From assembly GCA_023475225.1 (NCBI GenBank), contig JAMCVK010000036.1, positions 90,164-154,163 on the forward strand: a stretch of 64,000 bases of DNA, in the 5' to 3' direction. How positions within the stretch are numbered: the stretch's first letter is position 1; every line of letters starts with the position of its first letter. Positions 33,226 to 41,540 of this stretch are shown here, piece by piece. The notes under the pieces are model-generated. The model was not told where the DNA came from, searched no databases, and was given only the letters and a program-made list of their open reading frames with translations. This DNA is from Chloroflexota bacterium (GTDB taxonomy: Bacteria > Chloroflexota > UBA6077 > FW602-bin22 > JAMCVK01). The position numbers and the translations under genes were made by a program.

Positions 33226-34837
33226 TCTGACCGCCATTGTCTTGCTCTTATGTGGGTCCATTTTGTTGTCGAGTTGCGCTGGTGTGCAGCCTCCTGCACC
33301 TCCGACTCAGCCCAACCCTGCTGACATCTTAGAGGAAGATGGTCGGCTGGCAGCGCAGGTTGAGACCGCTCAACAGCGTGCCTGGATACTAGGACAGATC
33401 GCAGCGAGATTGGGCCGGATGGACCCGGAGCGTGCCGCAAAAGTTTACACTGAAAGCATGTCCGCGGCGCGTCAGTCCAGTTCAAACGGGGAGGCAATTC
33501 GTGCACGGGCAGCAGAGCTGAGGCGCCTGTCCGAGACCTGGAGCCCGGATAACCGCACGTCTGCTCTTGCCCTGGCAGACCGCCTTGAGGCGCTAGCGGG
33601 ACGCGCTTGGGTGATGCGTGTCATCGCGACGGAATGGCGTAAGATCGACCCCGATGGTGCCCGGGACGCACTTAACGCCGCCGCGCAGCTGGCCATGCAG
33701 AATCCAGACAGCCGCTATCGCGACCTCGATTTGCGCGGCATCGCTGTCGAACTGGCGACGATAGACCTGGATAACGCTCTGAAGCTAACCGACCGCATTC
33801 ACAACCCTTTCGTGCAAGTCTGGGCCTTGCGCGAGATGAATCAGTTGCCTCGTGCTATCGCGATGGCAAGGCAAATGACTGATCCTTATGACCGGGCTTG
33901 GGCCTTACAAGAAATAGCGTTGGCCTCGGATTCAGGCGATGCGCCCAGAATTCTACTGGAGGCAGCTGACGCTGCCTTTAAGGTTGATAAGGTAGAGCCA
34001 AAATCCTTCGCTCTGTCGGATATAGCGAGCGCTCTAGCAAAATTCACCCCAGCTAGGGCAGAATCCCTTAGCGATCAAATCGATGCGAATGTTCCTGAGG
34101 CACGATTCACCGCGCTGCGAGATGTGGCCGTCGCCACAAAAAGCGCACAAATCTTCTCTCGTGCCCAACGGGAAGTGGCCAGGATTCCCGATGATTATGA
34201 ACAGGCTAAGGCAATGCAATCATTAGCAAGCAAGTGGACAGCGGTCGATCCTCAGCAAGCTCTCGCCCTGGCCAGGCAGATCGCCGATCCCTTCGTGCGC
34301 GCTGACGTTGAGCGCGACTCAGTCGCCGCATTAGCCCAGACTAACCTTGCTCAGGCGCTGGAGGAGGCGAAGAATATAACCCTGCCATCATCACGCCTGG
34401 AAGCGTTAACTGCCATCGGCGCAGTGTTAGTAAAAACAGATGCTGCCCAGGCCGGTCAGGTTTTCAACGAAGCCTTTGGCCTGGCGAAGGATTTGACCAA
34501 TATGCACCCACTTGTCGCCCTCGCCTCAGAATGGGCCAGGGTTGCTCCAGATAAAGCAATGCTGGTTGTGGATAAACTCGACAGCGATGCGGATCGCGCT
34601 CAGTCCTTGTGTAACATCGCGGTCGTGTGGGTGAAGAGCCACAAGGCCCACGGTATTGTAGCGTGGGATAATGCCGTCGCGGCAGCGAAACGGATACGTG
34701 ATGAGAACGATCCCTTCGCCTCCAGCAAGGCGCTGATAGAGTTAGCCCAGGCCTGGTCAACGATCGACCAGGACAGAGCTGCGCAGGTTCTCAGCGAGGC
34801 ACTGGAAGCCGCCGAAAAGGTTTCTACTAAGTCCTGA
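33209..34837 (+). CDS. lipoprotein made of helical repeats, unknown function
   Basis: 542 residues from the ATG at 33209; the frame is open further upstream inside the cytochrome gene. A lipoprotein signal with lipobox LSSC (about residue 22) anchors it outside the membrane. The rest consists of roughly 30-36-residue helical repeats with a recurring pattern Asp-Pro-Phe/Tyr-x-Arg-Ala-x-Ala-Leu (DPYDRAWALQEIA, DPFVRADVERDSV, DRIHNPFVQVWALREM). This is a TPR/HEAT-like solenoid probably used for protein binding. Position between cytochromes and the second dsrMK-like pair suggests a scaffold for the surface redox complex. No enzymatic motif is seen. Confidence 0.7.
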   Translation: MPRPGNLTAIVLLLCGSILLSSCAGVQPPAPPTQPNPADILEEDGRLAAQVETAQQRAWILGQIAARLGRMDPERAAKVYTESMSAARQSSSNGEAIRARAAELRRLSETWSPDNRTSALALADRLEALAGRAWVMRVIATEWRKIDPDGARDALNAAAQLAMQNPDSRYRDLDLRGIAVELATIDLDNALKLTDRIHNPFVQVWALREMNQLPRAIAMARQMTDPYDRAWALQEIALASDSGDAPRILLEAADAAFKVDKVEPKSFALSDIASALAKFTPARAESLSDQIDANVPEARFTALRDVAVATKSAQIFSRAQREVARIPDDYEQAKAMQSLASKWTAVDPQQALALARQIADPFVRADVERDSVAALAQTNLAQALEEAKNITLPSSRLEALTAIGAVLVKTDAAQAGQVFNEAFGLAKDLTNMHPLVALASEWARVAPDKAMLVVDKLDSDADRAQSLCNIAVVWVKSHKAHGIVAWDNAVAAAKRIRDENDPFASSKALIELAQAWSTIDQDRAAQVLSEALEAAEKVSTKS

Positions 34838-34872
34838 GATCATATTGGACTGGAAAGGAGAGATAGTATTCG

Positions 34873-35535
34873 ATGGTTCTACTTCTTGTCACACGCCTGA
34901 TGGTCGTGCTGGCATTTATAGCGTTTGTAACTGGACTCATGGTAAGGTTGCGCCCCCTTTTTACACGGACATCTAAAAGAGACCTGTCGACGCCCCGAGG
35001 CTCCGCCCTTCGTGGTGTGTTGTACGCCTTCACGCTGGGGATGGCCCCATGGGAAAAAGAATCCACGCGTATCCACTGGGTGGCCTATCTGCGTGGCATA
35101 TTCTTCCATCTCGGCATTTTCGCAGGGTTTGCCGTCCTACTTTTAAGTCTGGGGGTGCCTCTAGACGTACTCAGGACGCCCCCCTTCGCACCGCTGCGAT
35201 GGTTTTTCCTGCTCCTTACTGGCCTGGGAACGTTGTGTGGTGCGGGCGCAATCATCTGGCGGTATGTAGATAAGGGAGAACGTGCCCTCAGCACTCCTGA
35301 CGATTATTTCTCTGCGTTTCTCGTGACATTCTTCGTTGCGGCTGCTTTCCTTACGGTGCTAGGCGCGAACACTCTGCTGGTGTTCTACATTATTAGTGCA
35401 ATAATGTTAGCCCTGATTCCCTTCACCAAGATCCGCCACTTCATTTACTTTTTCTTTGCGAAATACTTCTTCGGCATGCAGTTCGGTCATCGAGGCGTGT
35501 TGAAGGGGAGCGGTATAGATGGGCAGAGTGCATAA
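34873..35535 (+). CDS. second DsrM/TmcC-like membrane cytochrome b
   Basis: 220 residues with about five transmembrane helices of the NarI/DsrM type. Histidines at IHWVAYLRGIFFHLGIF and later KIRHFIYFFF suit heme b ligation. It pairs with the DsrK-like gene that follows (17-base overlap), as TmcC pairs with TmcB in sulfate reducers. Thirty-five bases separate it from the lipoprotein gene, so it belongs to the same operon. It is shorter than the first DsrM, which starts with a longer cytosolic tail. Confidence 0.8.
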   Translation: MVLLLVTRLMVVLAFIAFVTGLMVRLRPLFTRTSKRDLSTPRGSALRGVLYAFTLGMAPWEKESTRIHWVAYLRGIFFHLGIFAGFAVLLLSLGVPLDVLRTPPFAPLRWFFLLLTGLGTLCGAGAIIWRYVDKGERALSTPDDYFSAFLVTFFVAAAFLTVLGANTLLVFYIISAIMLALIPFTKIRHFIYFFFAKYFFGMQFGHRGVLKGSGIDGQSA

Positions 35536-36847
35536 CATCGCTATACCAGCAAACACAACGACCACCGCTGAAAGGGCACGCATCGCCGTAGAAGTGCTGG
35601 ACGCATGCCTGAGCCCACAGCTTATGGCCTCCCTAGAAATTTGTGTGCGCTGTGCGATCTGTGATCGGTCCTGCCATTTCTTTGTGGCCAATCCTGAACC
35701 AAGGTACATACCTTCCTATCGTGCCGAGCAACTGCGGCGCTTTTATCGTCGTTTGCACGATCCCCTTGGCCGAATAGCCCCAGGTTTTATCGGTGCCAGG
35801 GACCTCGATGAGAGAGGCCTACAGGATTTGCGTTCCCTCGCCTTCGGTACCTGCACGATGTGCCGACGCTGTACGTTGAATTGTCCTCTCGGGGTAGACG
35901 TTGCCCTGATTGTACGAACGGCGCGGGCGATGCTGGCTCGCATCGGCATGGTTCCCCACGATCTCCAGGAACCGATTGATACGCACCTGCGCGTTGGCAA
36001 TAGCGGCGACATTGGAACGGAGAGTTTTATTGAGTCGATTGAGTGGTGGGAAGAGCAACTACAGTCCGATGTTGGGGACTCTAAGGCAAAGATCCCCCTT
36101 GACAAGCAAGGGGCACGCATTTTATTCGTCTTCACACCCCGGGAATTGAAGTCTTATCCATTAACGGCGATAGCCATGGCCAAAATATTCTACGCAGCGG
36201 GCGAAGATTGGACGGTGAGCACAAAGACGTGGGACGCGACGAACTTCGCCATGTTCTCTGGAGACGACAATGTCATGCGTGCTATCGCCCAAAGGATGCG
36301 GGATGAGGCCGTTCGTCTTGGGGTGAGGGAAGTGATCTGGAACGAGTGTGGACATGGGTATCGCGGTTTTCGCTGGGAAGCCGAAAATTGGCTCAACAAG
36401 CGATTTCCCTTCCGCGTCCGCAGTTTCCTTGAGCTTATCGTGGATTATATCAAAGAAGGTCGATTGAAATTCGATCGGTCGAGAAATCCCCAATCAGTCA
36501 CGTATCACGATCCCTGCAACATGGCACGTAATGGCGGACTGATCGAAGAGCCACGTTACATTCTTAAAAATGTTGTGGCCGACTTCAAAGAGATGGAGCC
36601 GCACGGTACAGAAAACTATTGCTGTGGGGGTGGTGGTGGTCTCCTGTTTATGTCTGAATTCACTCAGCTACGCATGATGGCGGCCAAGCCCAAGGCCGAT
36701 CAGATTCATGCTACCGGTGCAGAGATAGTAACCAGCGCATGTCACAACTGTCTCGATCAACTCACTGAGATAAACAGTAAATACCGCTTGGGTGTGCGGG
36801 TCAAGGGGTTGTCGGAGTTAGTTGCTGAGGCTATCGTGCTGCCCTAA
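35519..36847 (+). CDS. second DsrK/TmcB-like Fe-S protein
   Basis: 442 residues with the same architecture as DsrK: CVRCAICDRSC, CTMCRRCTLNCPLG, then HDPCNMARNGGLIEEPR, NYCCGGGGG and SACHNCLDQL. The catalytic cysteines for the non-cubane cluster appear intact. It may be a paralogue accepting electrons from another cytochrome b branch, as in the Tmc or Hme complexes, rather than a duplicate of DsrK; sequence divergence from the first copy is clear even by eye. It ends the plus-strand operon, converging on the CbiA-like gene 41 bases away. Confidence 0.85.
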   Translation: MGRVHNIAIPANTTTTAERARIAVEVLDACLSPQLMASLEICVRCAICDRSCHFFVANPEPRYIPSYRAEQLRRFYRRLHDPLGRIAPGFIGARDLDERGLQDLRSLAFGTCTMCRRCTLNCPLGVDVALIVRTARAMLARIGMVPHDLQEPIDTHLRVGNSGDIGTESFIESIEWWEEQLQSDVGDSKAKIPLDKQGARILFVFTPRELKSYPLTAIAMAKIFYAAGEDWTVSTKTWDATNFAMFSGDDNVMRAIAQRMRDEAVRLGVREVIWNECGHGYRGFRWEAENWLNKRFPFRVRSFLELIVDYIKEGRLKFDRSRNPQSVTYHDPCNMARNGGLIEEPRYILKNVVADFKEMEPHGTENYCCGGGGGLLFMSEFTQLRMMAAKPKADQIHATGAEIVTSACHNCLDQLTEINSKYRLGVRVKGLSELVAEAIVLP

Positions 36848-36887
36848 TGCGCTGATGTGGTAGAGGGGCAGCCGAGAATATACGTGA

Positions 36888-38267
36888 TCACCGTCGATCC
36901 GGAGAAATAGCCGGGCTATGGGCCAGGGCGACGAAGTTCTCCGCCCACTGGGGCACACCCAGGGCGTGCAGATGGGTGTAACTGGCCAGCACGTTTTTGT
37001 AGACGAGCCCATCCATATGGCCGTCCACCCCGCGGCCACGTCGCATCATATAGGCTGAGCGCACCCAGCTGAGGTTGACCAGCCGGGAATAGTGAAACTC
37101 GTGGCCGCGCAGCTGCTGCCCGATCTCGAAGAGGGTATTCTCACCAACCACCTCGGCCACAACGTAGCCATGGCCTTGGGGCCGAGAGCAGATCTCCACA
37201 TCAGCGGGCAATGCCCCCACCATATGATATATCCGATCATGCCTGCGAATCTCACGAGCCAAATACATCAGCCCGGCGCATTCAGCATAGACGGGCAACT
37301 CCTCATCTACGGCCACAGCGATGTCTCGCCGCAGTGAGATATTGCTCTCTAATGCTTCACCGAACATCTCCGGGAAACCGCCGCCAATGTATAGCCCATC
37401 GATGTAGGGCAGATGTGGGTCGGATAGGGCATCTATGTAAACCAGCTCTGCGCCAGCCCGCTGCAGGGCCTCCAGATTCTCTGGATAATAGAAGCTGAAG
37501 GCGCGATCGCGTATGACTCCCAGCCTTACAAAGGTCCGGCGTGAGGGAGGCTCCTCGACCACAACCGGCGGCAAACATTCCGCCTGGCGAGCTATCTCCA
37601 GCACCGCCTCGACATCCACGTACGACTCTACGATTTGACGAGCACGCTCGATGGCCCCCGCCAGGTCGCTGTCCTCGCTATGGGGCACCAGCCCCAGGTG
37701 ACGGTCAGGTATGAGTAACTTTTCATCTTTGGGGACACAACCCAAAACGGGGATACCACAGTAGCGGTGGACTGCGTGCGTCAGCATCGACTCGTGGCGA
37801 CCTACGGCAACGTCGTTCAGGATTACCCCGGCCAGGTTGGTATCAGGCTCGAAGCGTTGGTAACCACCGACCAAGGCGGCCACGCTGCGCGTCATACGCG
37901 CCGCGCTGATGACCAAAACGACTGGGGCGCGCAGGAGCCGCGCCACCTGGGCTGTGCTACCGCTGCCCTCAAGGTCAAGCCCATCATAGAGCCCCATGGC
38001 CCCCTCGATGATCGCCAGGTCAGCGTCGCTGGCGGCTCGTTGAAAAGAGGCTAGAAGTGTCTCCCGCTCCAGCATGAAGAGGTCAAGGTTGCGGCAGGCT
38101 CGCTGGGCAGCGGCCGTGAGCCAGCTCGGGTCGATATAGTCCGGCCCCTTCTTGAATGGCTGCACCTTTAAGCCTCGCCTGGTCAAGGCAGCACATAACC
38201 CGATGCTAAGGGTGGTCTTACCGGAACGACCCTGAGGGGCAGCGATCACCAGGCGAGGTAGAATCAC
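36888..38267 (-). CDS. dsrN: CbiA-like glutamine amidotransferase, probable siroheme amidase DsrN
   Basis: 459 residues of the cobyrinate a,c-diamide synthase family. The N-terminal half has a P-loop (APQGRSGKTTLSIGL) and the dethiobiotin-synthetase-like fold; the C-terminal half is a class I glutamine amidotransferase with nucleophile Cys in YAECAGLMYLAR and a histidine in GHEFHYSRL. DsrN in sulfur microbes is this family and amidates siroheme for DsrAB. No cobalamin genes flank it, and it adjoins the dsr operon, so DsrN is preferred over CbiA. It follows a ferredoxin gene by two bases. Confidence 0.78.
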   Translation of the reverse strand: MILPRLVIAAPQGRSGKTTLSIGLCAALTRRGLKVQPFKKGPDYIDPSWLTAAAQRACRNLDLFMLERETLLASFQRAASDADLAIIEGAMGLYDGLDLEGSGSTAQVARLLRAPVVLVISAARMTRSVAALVGGYQRFEPDTNLAGVILNDVAVGRHESMLTHAVHRYCGIPVLGCVPKDEKLLIPDRHLGLVPHSEDSDLAGAIERARQIVESYVDVEAVLEIARQAECLPPVVVEEPPSRRTFVRLGVIRDRAFSFYYPENLEALQRAGAELVYIDALSDPHLPYIDGLYIGGGFPEMFGEALESNISLRRDIAVAVDEELPVYAECAGLMYLAREIRRHDRIYHMVGALPADVEICSRPQGHGYVVAEVVGENTLFEIGQQLRGHEFHYSRLVNLSWVRSAYMMRRGRGVDGHMDGLVYKNVLASYTHLHALGVPQWAENFVALAHSPAISPDRR

Positions 38268-38269
38268 AG

Positions 38270-38458
38270 TTAATACTCCTGCACAGAGATGGCCCCAGAC
38301 TCACACACGGTTACGCAGGCCTCGCAACCCAGGCATTCATCAAGGTTACCGCTCACCTGGGCCTTATGGTCATTGAGGCTCAAGATCTGGGCTGGGCACG
38401 CCTCGACACACTCACCACATCCCTCACAATTATCAGTCTCAATGGTAACGATATACAT
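38270..38458 (-). CDS. small ferredoxin with two [4Fe-4S] motifs
   Basis: 62 residues. Cysteine motifs CEGCGECVEACP and CLGCEACVTVCE show two [4Fe-4S] clusters. The protein is close to a minimal clostridial-type ferredoxin. It is cotranscribed with the CbiA/DsrN-like gene (two-base gap) and probably supplies electrons to a cytosolic partner; the sulfite reductase is a natural candidate because of position, but that is inference. Confidence 0.9.
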   Translation of the reverse strand: MYIVTIETDNCEGCGECVEACPAQILSLNDHKAQVSGNLDECLGCEACVTVCESGAISVQEY

Positions 38459-38644
38459 TGCTTGTGCTCTACCTCATTAAAGAAATTAAGCGAAAACTTT
38501 CAGGTCTCAGGGAGCTAATGTTACTACAGCCAGGCTGTTCTCGTGGCTCCAGCCTTGCCCTTCCCCCTTCAATCCATGTTAGGGAGGCCCCCCATTTGCT
38601 AGAATAGTATTCCCATTTCCAGTATTCTTGTCAAGCCCAAACCG

Positions 38645-38790
38645 GAGACTGAACAACAGGGGTTCCAAGGGGGGCATAGCTTGGTAAGGGTCTTTCGGAT
38701 GTGCCCCACAGAACACAAAAAGGCCCGCAGGACTACCTTGAACCCTCTGTGGGGATTGGGGGGAGCTATTCAAGGCTCTCCGACATGATC
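38645..38790. repeat. dispersed G/C-rich intergenic repeat, copy 2
   Basis: It begins GAGACTGAACAACAGGGG and continues TTCCAAGGGGGGC, almost identical to the copy at 45364. It then has the second module AGGCCCGCAGGACTACCTTGA...GGGGGGAGCTATTCAAGGCTC, matched at 45605 and 58797. Confidence 0.65.
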
Positions 38791-38856
38791 TTGACGGGTA
38801 TGATATAATAGATTCTGTCTGAACCCTATACTTGGTGATCCTTAGATTTCCCTACC

Positions 38857-38979
38857 AAGATGGCTTGATCCCTCAAGGGGTAAGGGTGCTGTTGGCCATC
38901 TTAGATCAGAGTGGGTAGCTCCCCACTAATACTGTTGGTCACACTGCCCGACTCGTCCTGATGAGAGCTATATAGGCTC
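38857..38979 (+). ncRNA. candidate structured leader RNA (three consecutive stem-loops)
   Basis: Stem 1 AAGATGGC/GCCATCTT (38857-38864 with 38895-38902) encloses a CCC-TCAA-GGGG hairpin. Stem 2 AGTGGG/CCCACT spans 38910-38927. Stem 3 GAGC/GCTC spans 38965-38979. It lies upstream of a nucleoside-type transporter gene. It does not match a riboswitch that I can name, and chance structure is possible. Confidence 0.3.
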
Positions 38980-39124
38980 AATTATTGTACGGAAGATACT
39001 CATCTGAGGTCTGAAGAGATTTACGATTTAAGCCCCCGAGATCCTTCGCTTTACCCGCCATAGCAGCCCGGTCCTATGTCCTATCGCCGGCTGTTTAAAA
39101 CACTTGAGATCTATCGGGGTAAGA

Positions 39125-39200
39125 GAAGCCCAAAGGGGCAAAGCCCCTCCGGTGGCCTGCCCGCCGCAGGCGGGGAATTTGGGGTATCCCAAGACCAGAG
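39125..39200. repeat. dispersed G/C-rich intergenic repeat, related fragment
   Basis: Inverted repeats GGGGCAAAGCCCC and CCCGCCGCAGGCGGG are followed by ATTTGGGGTATCCC, a string also found at about 45440. It is probably a diverged or partial member of the same intergenic family. Confidence 0.45.
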
Positions 39201-39329
39201 GAATAGGGTTGAGAGGCGTCTCCAAATGCCCCCTTCCAGTTAAGGGAGGTGAATGAACCGACAAGGACTGGGTTGTCGCCATACCGTCTTCGATGATTAC
39301 CCGAAATAAAGCTTAGGAGGATGCCTGAA

Positions 39330-40370
39330 ATGAAACACATCCTACGGATCACCCTGACAGCCATGCTTGCCCTTTCATTGCTGGCAGCTTGTACCCCAGC
39401 ACAGCCAGCACCAACACCTACCTCTCAGGCAGCACCTGCCCCTGGTGGCGCTATAAGTATGCCTCCCCTGAAATTCGCTGTCTTACTCCCAGGCAATATC
39501 AACGACGGTGGATGGGTCCAGGCAGCATACGATGGCCTGGTATACGTCAAACAGAAGTACCCTAACCTAGTGGTCTCCTACCAAGAAGCCATTCCGGAGA
39601 AGGATTTCGAGACAGCGTTTCGGGACTACGCCAGCCGTGGTTATGACCTTATTTACGGCCACGGCTTTCAGTTCGGCGATGCGGCCCTGAAAGTGGCCAA
39701 GGAATTCCCTAAGACGAAGTTCGTCGTCCATAGCTCGACTGTAGTACAGGCCCCCAATGTGGCCTCCTCGGTGGCTGCACTGGAGGAACAGGGCTTCGTG
39801 GTAGGGGCTGTGGCTGGCCTTATGACCAAATCGAACGTGATTGGTATAGCCGGCGGCCAGGACATCCCGGTCATTCGAGTACCCCAGGAATATTTCGTTA
39901 AAGGGGTAACCTACGTGAACCCCAAGGCTAAGGTTCTCCAGTCGTATTTGGGCACATGGGACGATGTGGCTAAAGGCAAGGAGACAGCCCTCGCCTATCT
40001 GGCCCAAGGGGCTGATGTGATCGTCGTCAATGCCAACGTCGTCCAGCTCGGCTCCATCGCTGCTGCTAAAGATAAAGGAGCCTTGGCCATCGGCATGGGT
40101 CGGGACGTCAACGCCATAGCCCCAGATACGGTGGTCACCAGCCTGATCTGGGATATGGGAAAGGTGATGGAGATGTTCCTCTTGCAAGTGGCCGAGGGTA
40201 AATTTGAAGCTAAGAACTATGTATTGGGCTTCAAGTCAGGGCATTTACAACTGGCGCCTTACCATGGCTTCGACCAGAAGTTATCTAAAGAGGTTAAGGA
40301 TAAGATCGCTCAAATTGTGGCGGATGTTAAAGAAGGCAAAATTAAAGAGGCCCTCCCCGCGAGTAAATAG
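39330..40370 (+). CDS. BMP-family (PnrA-like) substrate-binding lipoprotein
   Basis: 346 residues from the ATG at 39330, nine bases after AGGAGG; the ATG at 39321 abuts the ribosome site. A lipoprotein signal (lipobox LLAAC) and a Pro/Thr-rich linker lead into a BMP domain: KFAVLLPGNINDGGWVQAAYDG, then YDLIYGHGFQFGDAA and GFVVGAVAGLMTKSN. Family members bind purine or pyrimidine nucleosides for ABC import. Two permeases of the matching type follow. Pyrimidine-degradation genes downstream make a nucleoside or base plausible as ligand. Confidence 0.88.
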   Translation: MKHILRITLTAMLALSLLAACTPAQPAPTPTSQAAPAPGGAISMPPLKFAVLLPGNINDGGWVQAAYDGLVYVKQKYPNLVVSYQEAIPEKDFETAFRDYASRGYDLIYGHGFQFGDAALKVAKEFPKTKFVVHSSTVVQAPNVASSVAALEEQGFVVGAVAGLMTKSNVIGIAGGQDIPVIRVPQEYFVKGVTYVNPKAKVLQSYLGTWDDVAKGKETALAYLAQGADVIVVNANVVQLGSIAAAKDKGALAIGMGRDVNAIAPDTVVTSLIWDMGKVMEMFLLQVAEGKFEAKNYVLGFKSGHLQLAPYHGFDQKLSKEVKDKIAQIVADVKEGKIKEALPASK

Positions 40371-40382
40371 GCTGCCCGGTAA

Positions 40383-40416
40383 GGCCCTAAGCGGCCTGCG
40401 CAGGCCGCTTAGGGCC
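40383..40416 (+). promoter_or_regulatory. 34-bp perfect palindrome between binding protein and permease genes
   Basis: The 17-base arm GGCCCTAAGCGGCCTGC is followed directly by its reverse complement. It lies 13 bases after the binding-protein stop and ends three bases before the permease ATG, so it would sequester any ribosome site for that gene. It may stabilise the upstream mRNA and throttle the downstream genes. Confidence 0.75.
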
Positions 40417-40418
40417 AA

Positions 40419-41540
40419 ATGATGTTCGACCAAGACAAGATTATGGATCAAGTAGAGCAACAACCGCTTGCTGCTCAGCGCAGGGCGATGGTCCCCCATC
40501 TGGCACCCTTACGCCTGTTCCTGGCCTTTATGCCCCTCTGGGCTACGGCCTTCGCCCTGGCCGTCGGAGCGGTCCTGATACGCCTTATTGGATTGAATCC
40601 CATCGAGGCCTATCAGGGACTATGGGATGGCGCCTTTGGTAACGCCAATGCTATTGGTGTGACGCTTATGCAGGCGACACCTCTTACGCTGGCCGGTTTG
40701 GGCGTTCTTTTCGCCTTCCGAGCCGGCTTATGGAACATTGGAGCAGAGGGACAACTCTACGCCGGCGCCACGGCCGCTACCCTGATCGCCCTGAACTTCC
40801 CCGGATTACCATCGTTCGTGCATATCCCTCTGGCCATGCTAGCCGGCTTCATTGCCGGCGCCATTTGGGCTGGTATACCCGGTTATCTCAAGGCTAGACG
40901 GGGCGTCAACGAGATAATCAGCACCCTAATGCTAAACTATGTGGCCATCAACGCCGTCAACTGGCTCGTGCGCGGCCCCCTGCAAGAGCCACAGCGTTAC
41001 TTTCCCCAAACGATCCCTATCCAGCGCAGCGCCGAGTTACCTATCTTATTACCAGATAGTCAGCTCCATGCAGGCATAATAGTGGCCCTGGCCGCAGCGT
41101 TCATCGTCCATATGATTCTCTGGCGCACGACCCTGGGCTTTCAAGTGAGAGCTGTGGGCGCCGGGCCCTCAGCAGCCCATTATGCAGGCATCAACGTGGC
41201 CAGAAGCATTATCCTGACCATGGCCATCAGTGGGGGGCTGGCTGGTTTGGCTGGCACCAATGAGATTTTAGGGGTACAACATCGCTTGAGGGATACCTTC
41301 TCGCCTGGTTACGGCTATGATGGTATTGTAGTGGCCCTTCTGGGCCAGCTGCAGCCTGCGGGGGTCATCCTGGCTTCCCTCTTTTTCGGAAGCCTCCGCA
41401 GCGGGGCCAGCATGATGCAACGTACGGCCCAGGTACCGGTCACTTTGGTATACATAATCCAGGGGTTAGTCGTCCTGCTGGTGGTGGGCACCTATGTCAT
41501 TCAGCAACTACCCAAGTGGTCGCGTCGTAGGAGACAGTGA
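40419..41540 (+). CDS. nucleoside-type ABC transporter permease (BMP-associated)
   Basis: 373 residues with about nine to ten transmembrane helices. The segment GLGVLFAFRAGLWNIGAEGQL (quoted in part) and the ARRGVNEIISTLMLNYVA loop are characteristic of the YufP/NupP-like permeases that partner BMP lipoproteins. No clear ribosome site precedes the ATG at 40419 because the palindrome abuts it; internal starts at 40443 or 40488 are alternatives. It overlaps the second permease by 4 bases. Confidence 0.87.
   Translation: MMFDQDKIMDQVEQQPLAAQRRAMVPHLAPLRLFLAFMPLWATAFALAVGAVLIRLIGLNPIEAYQGLWDGAFGNANAIGVTLMQATPLTLAGLGVLFAFRAGLWNIGAEGQLYAGATAATLIALNFPGLPSFVHIPLAMLAGFIAGAIWAGIPGYLKARRGVNEIISTLMLNYVAINAVNWLVRGPLQEPQRYFPQTIPIQRSAELPILLPDSQLHAGIIVALAAAFIVHMILWRTTLGFQVRAVGAGPSAAHYAGINVARSIILTMAISGGLAGLAGTNEILGVQHRLRDTFSPGYGYDGIVVALLGQLQPAGVILASLFFGSLRSGASMMQRTAQVPVTLVYIIQGLVVLLVVGTYVIQQLPKWSRRRRQ

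Larger units (their letters stand above)
38459..39329. other. long divergent intergenic region with repeats and structured leader
   Basis: About 870 bases without a convincing gene. It contains dispersed repeat copies (38645-38790 and about 39125-39200), a possible extended -10 TGATATAAT at 38801-38809 for the BMP lipoprotein gene, and a run of stem-loops at 38857-38979. If that promoter is used, the leader would be about 510 bases long. Confidence 0.5.

Noticed and set aside
38958-38979. CTGATGAG followed by a short stem, resembling the hammerhead ribozyme core
   Set aside because: The required GAAA after stem II is absent (AATT follows), and no cleavage-site stem was found.
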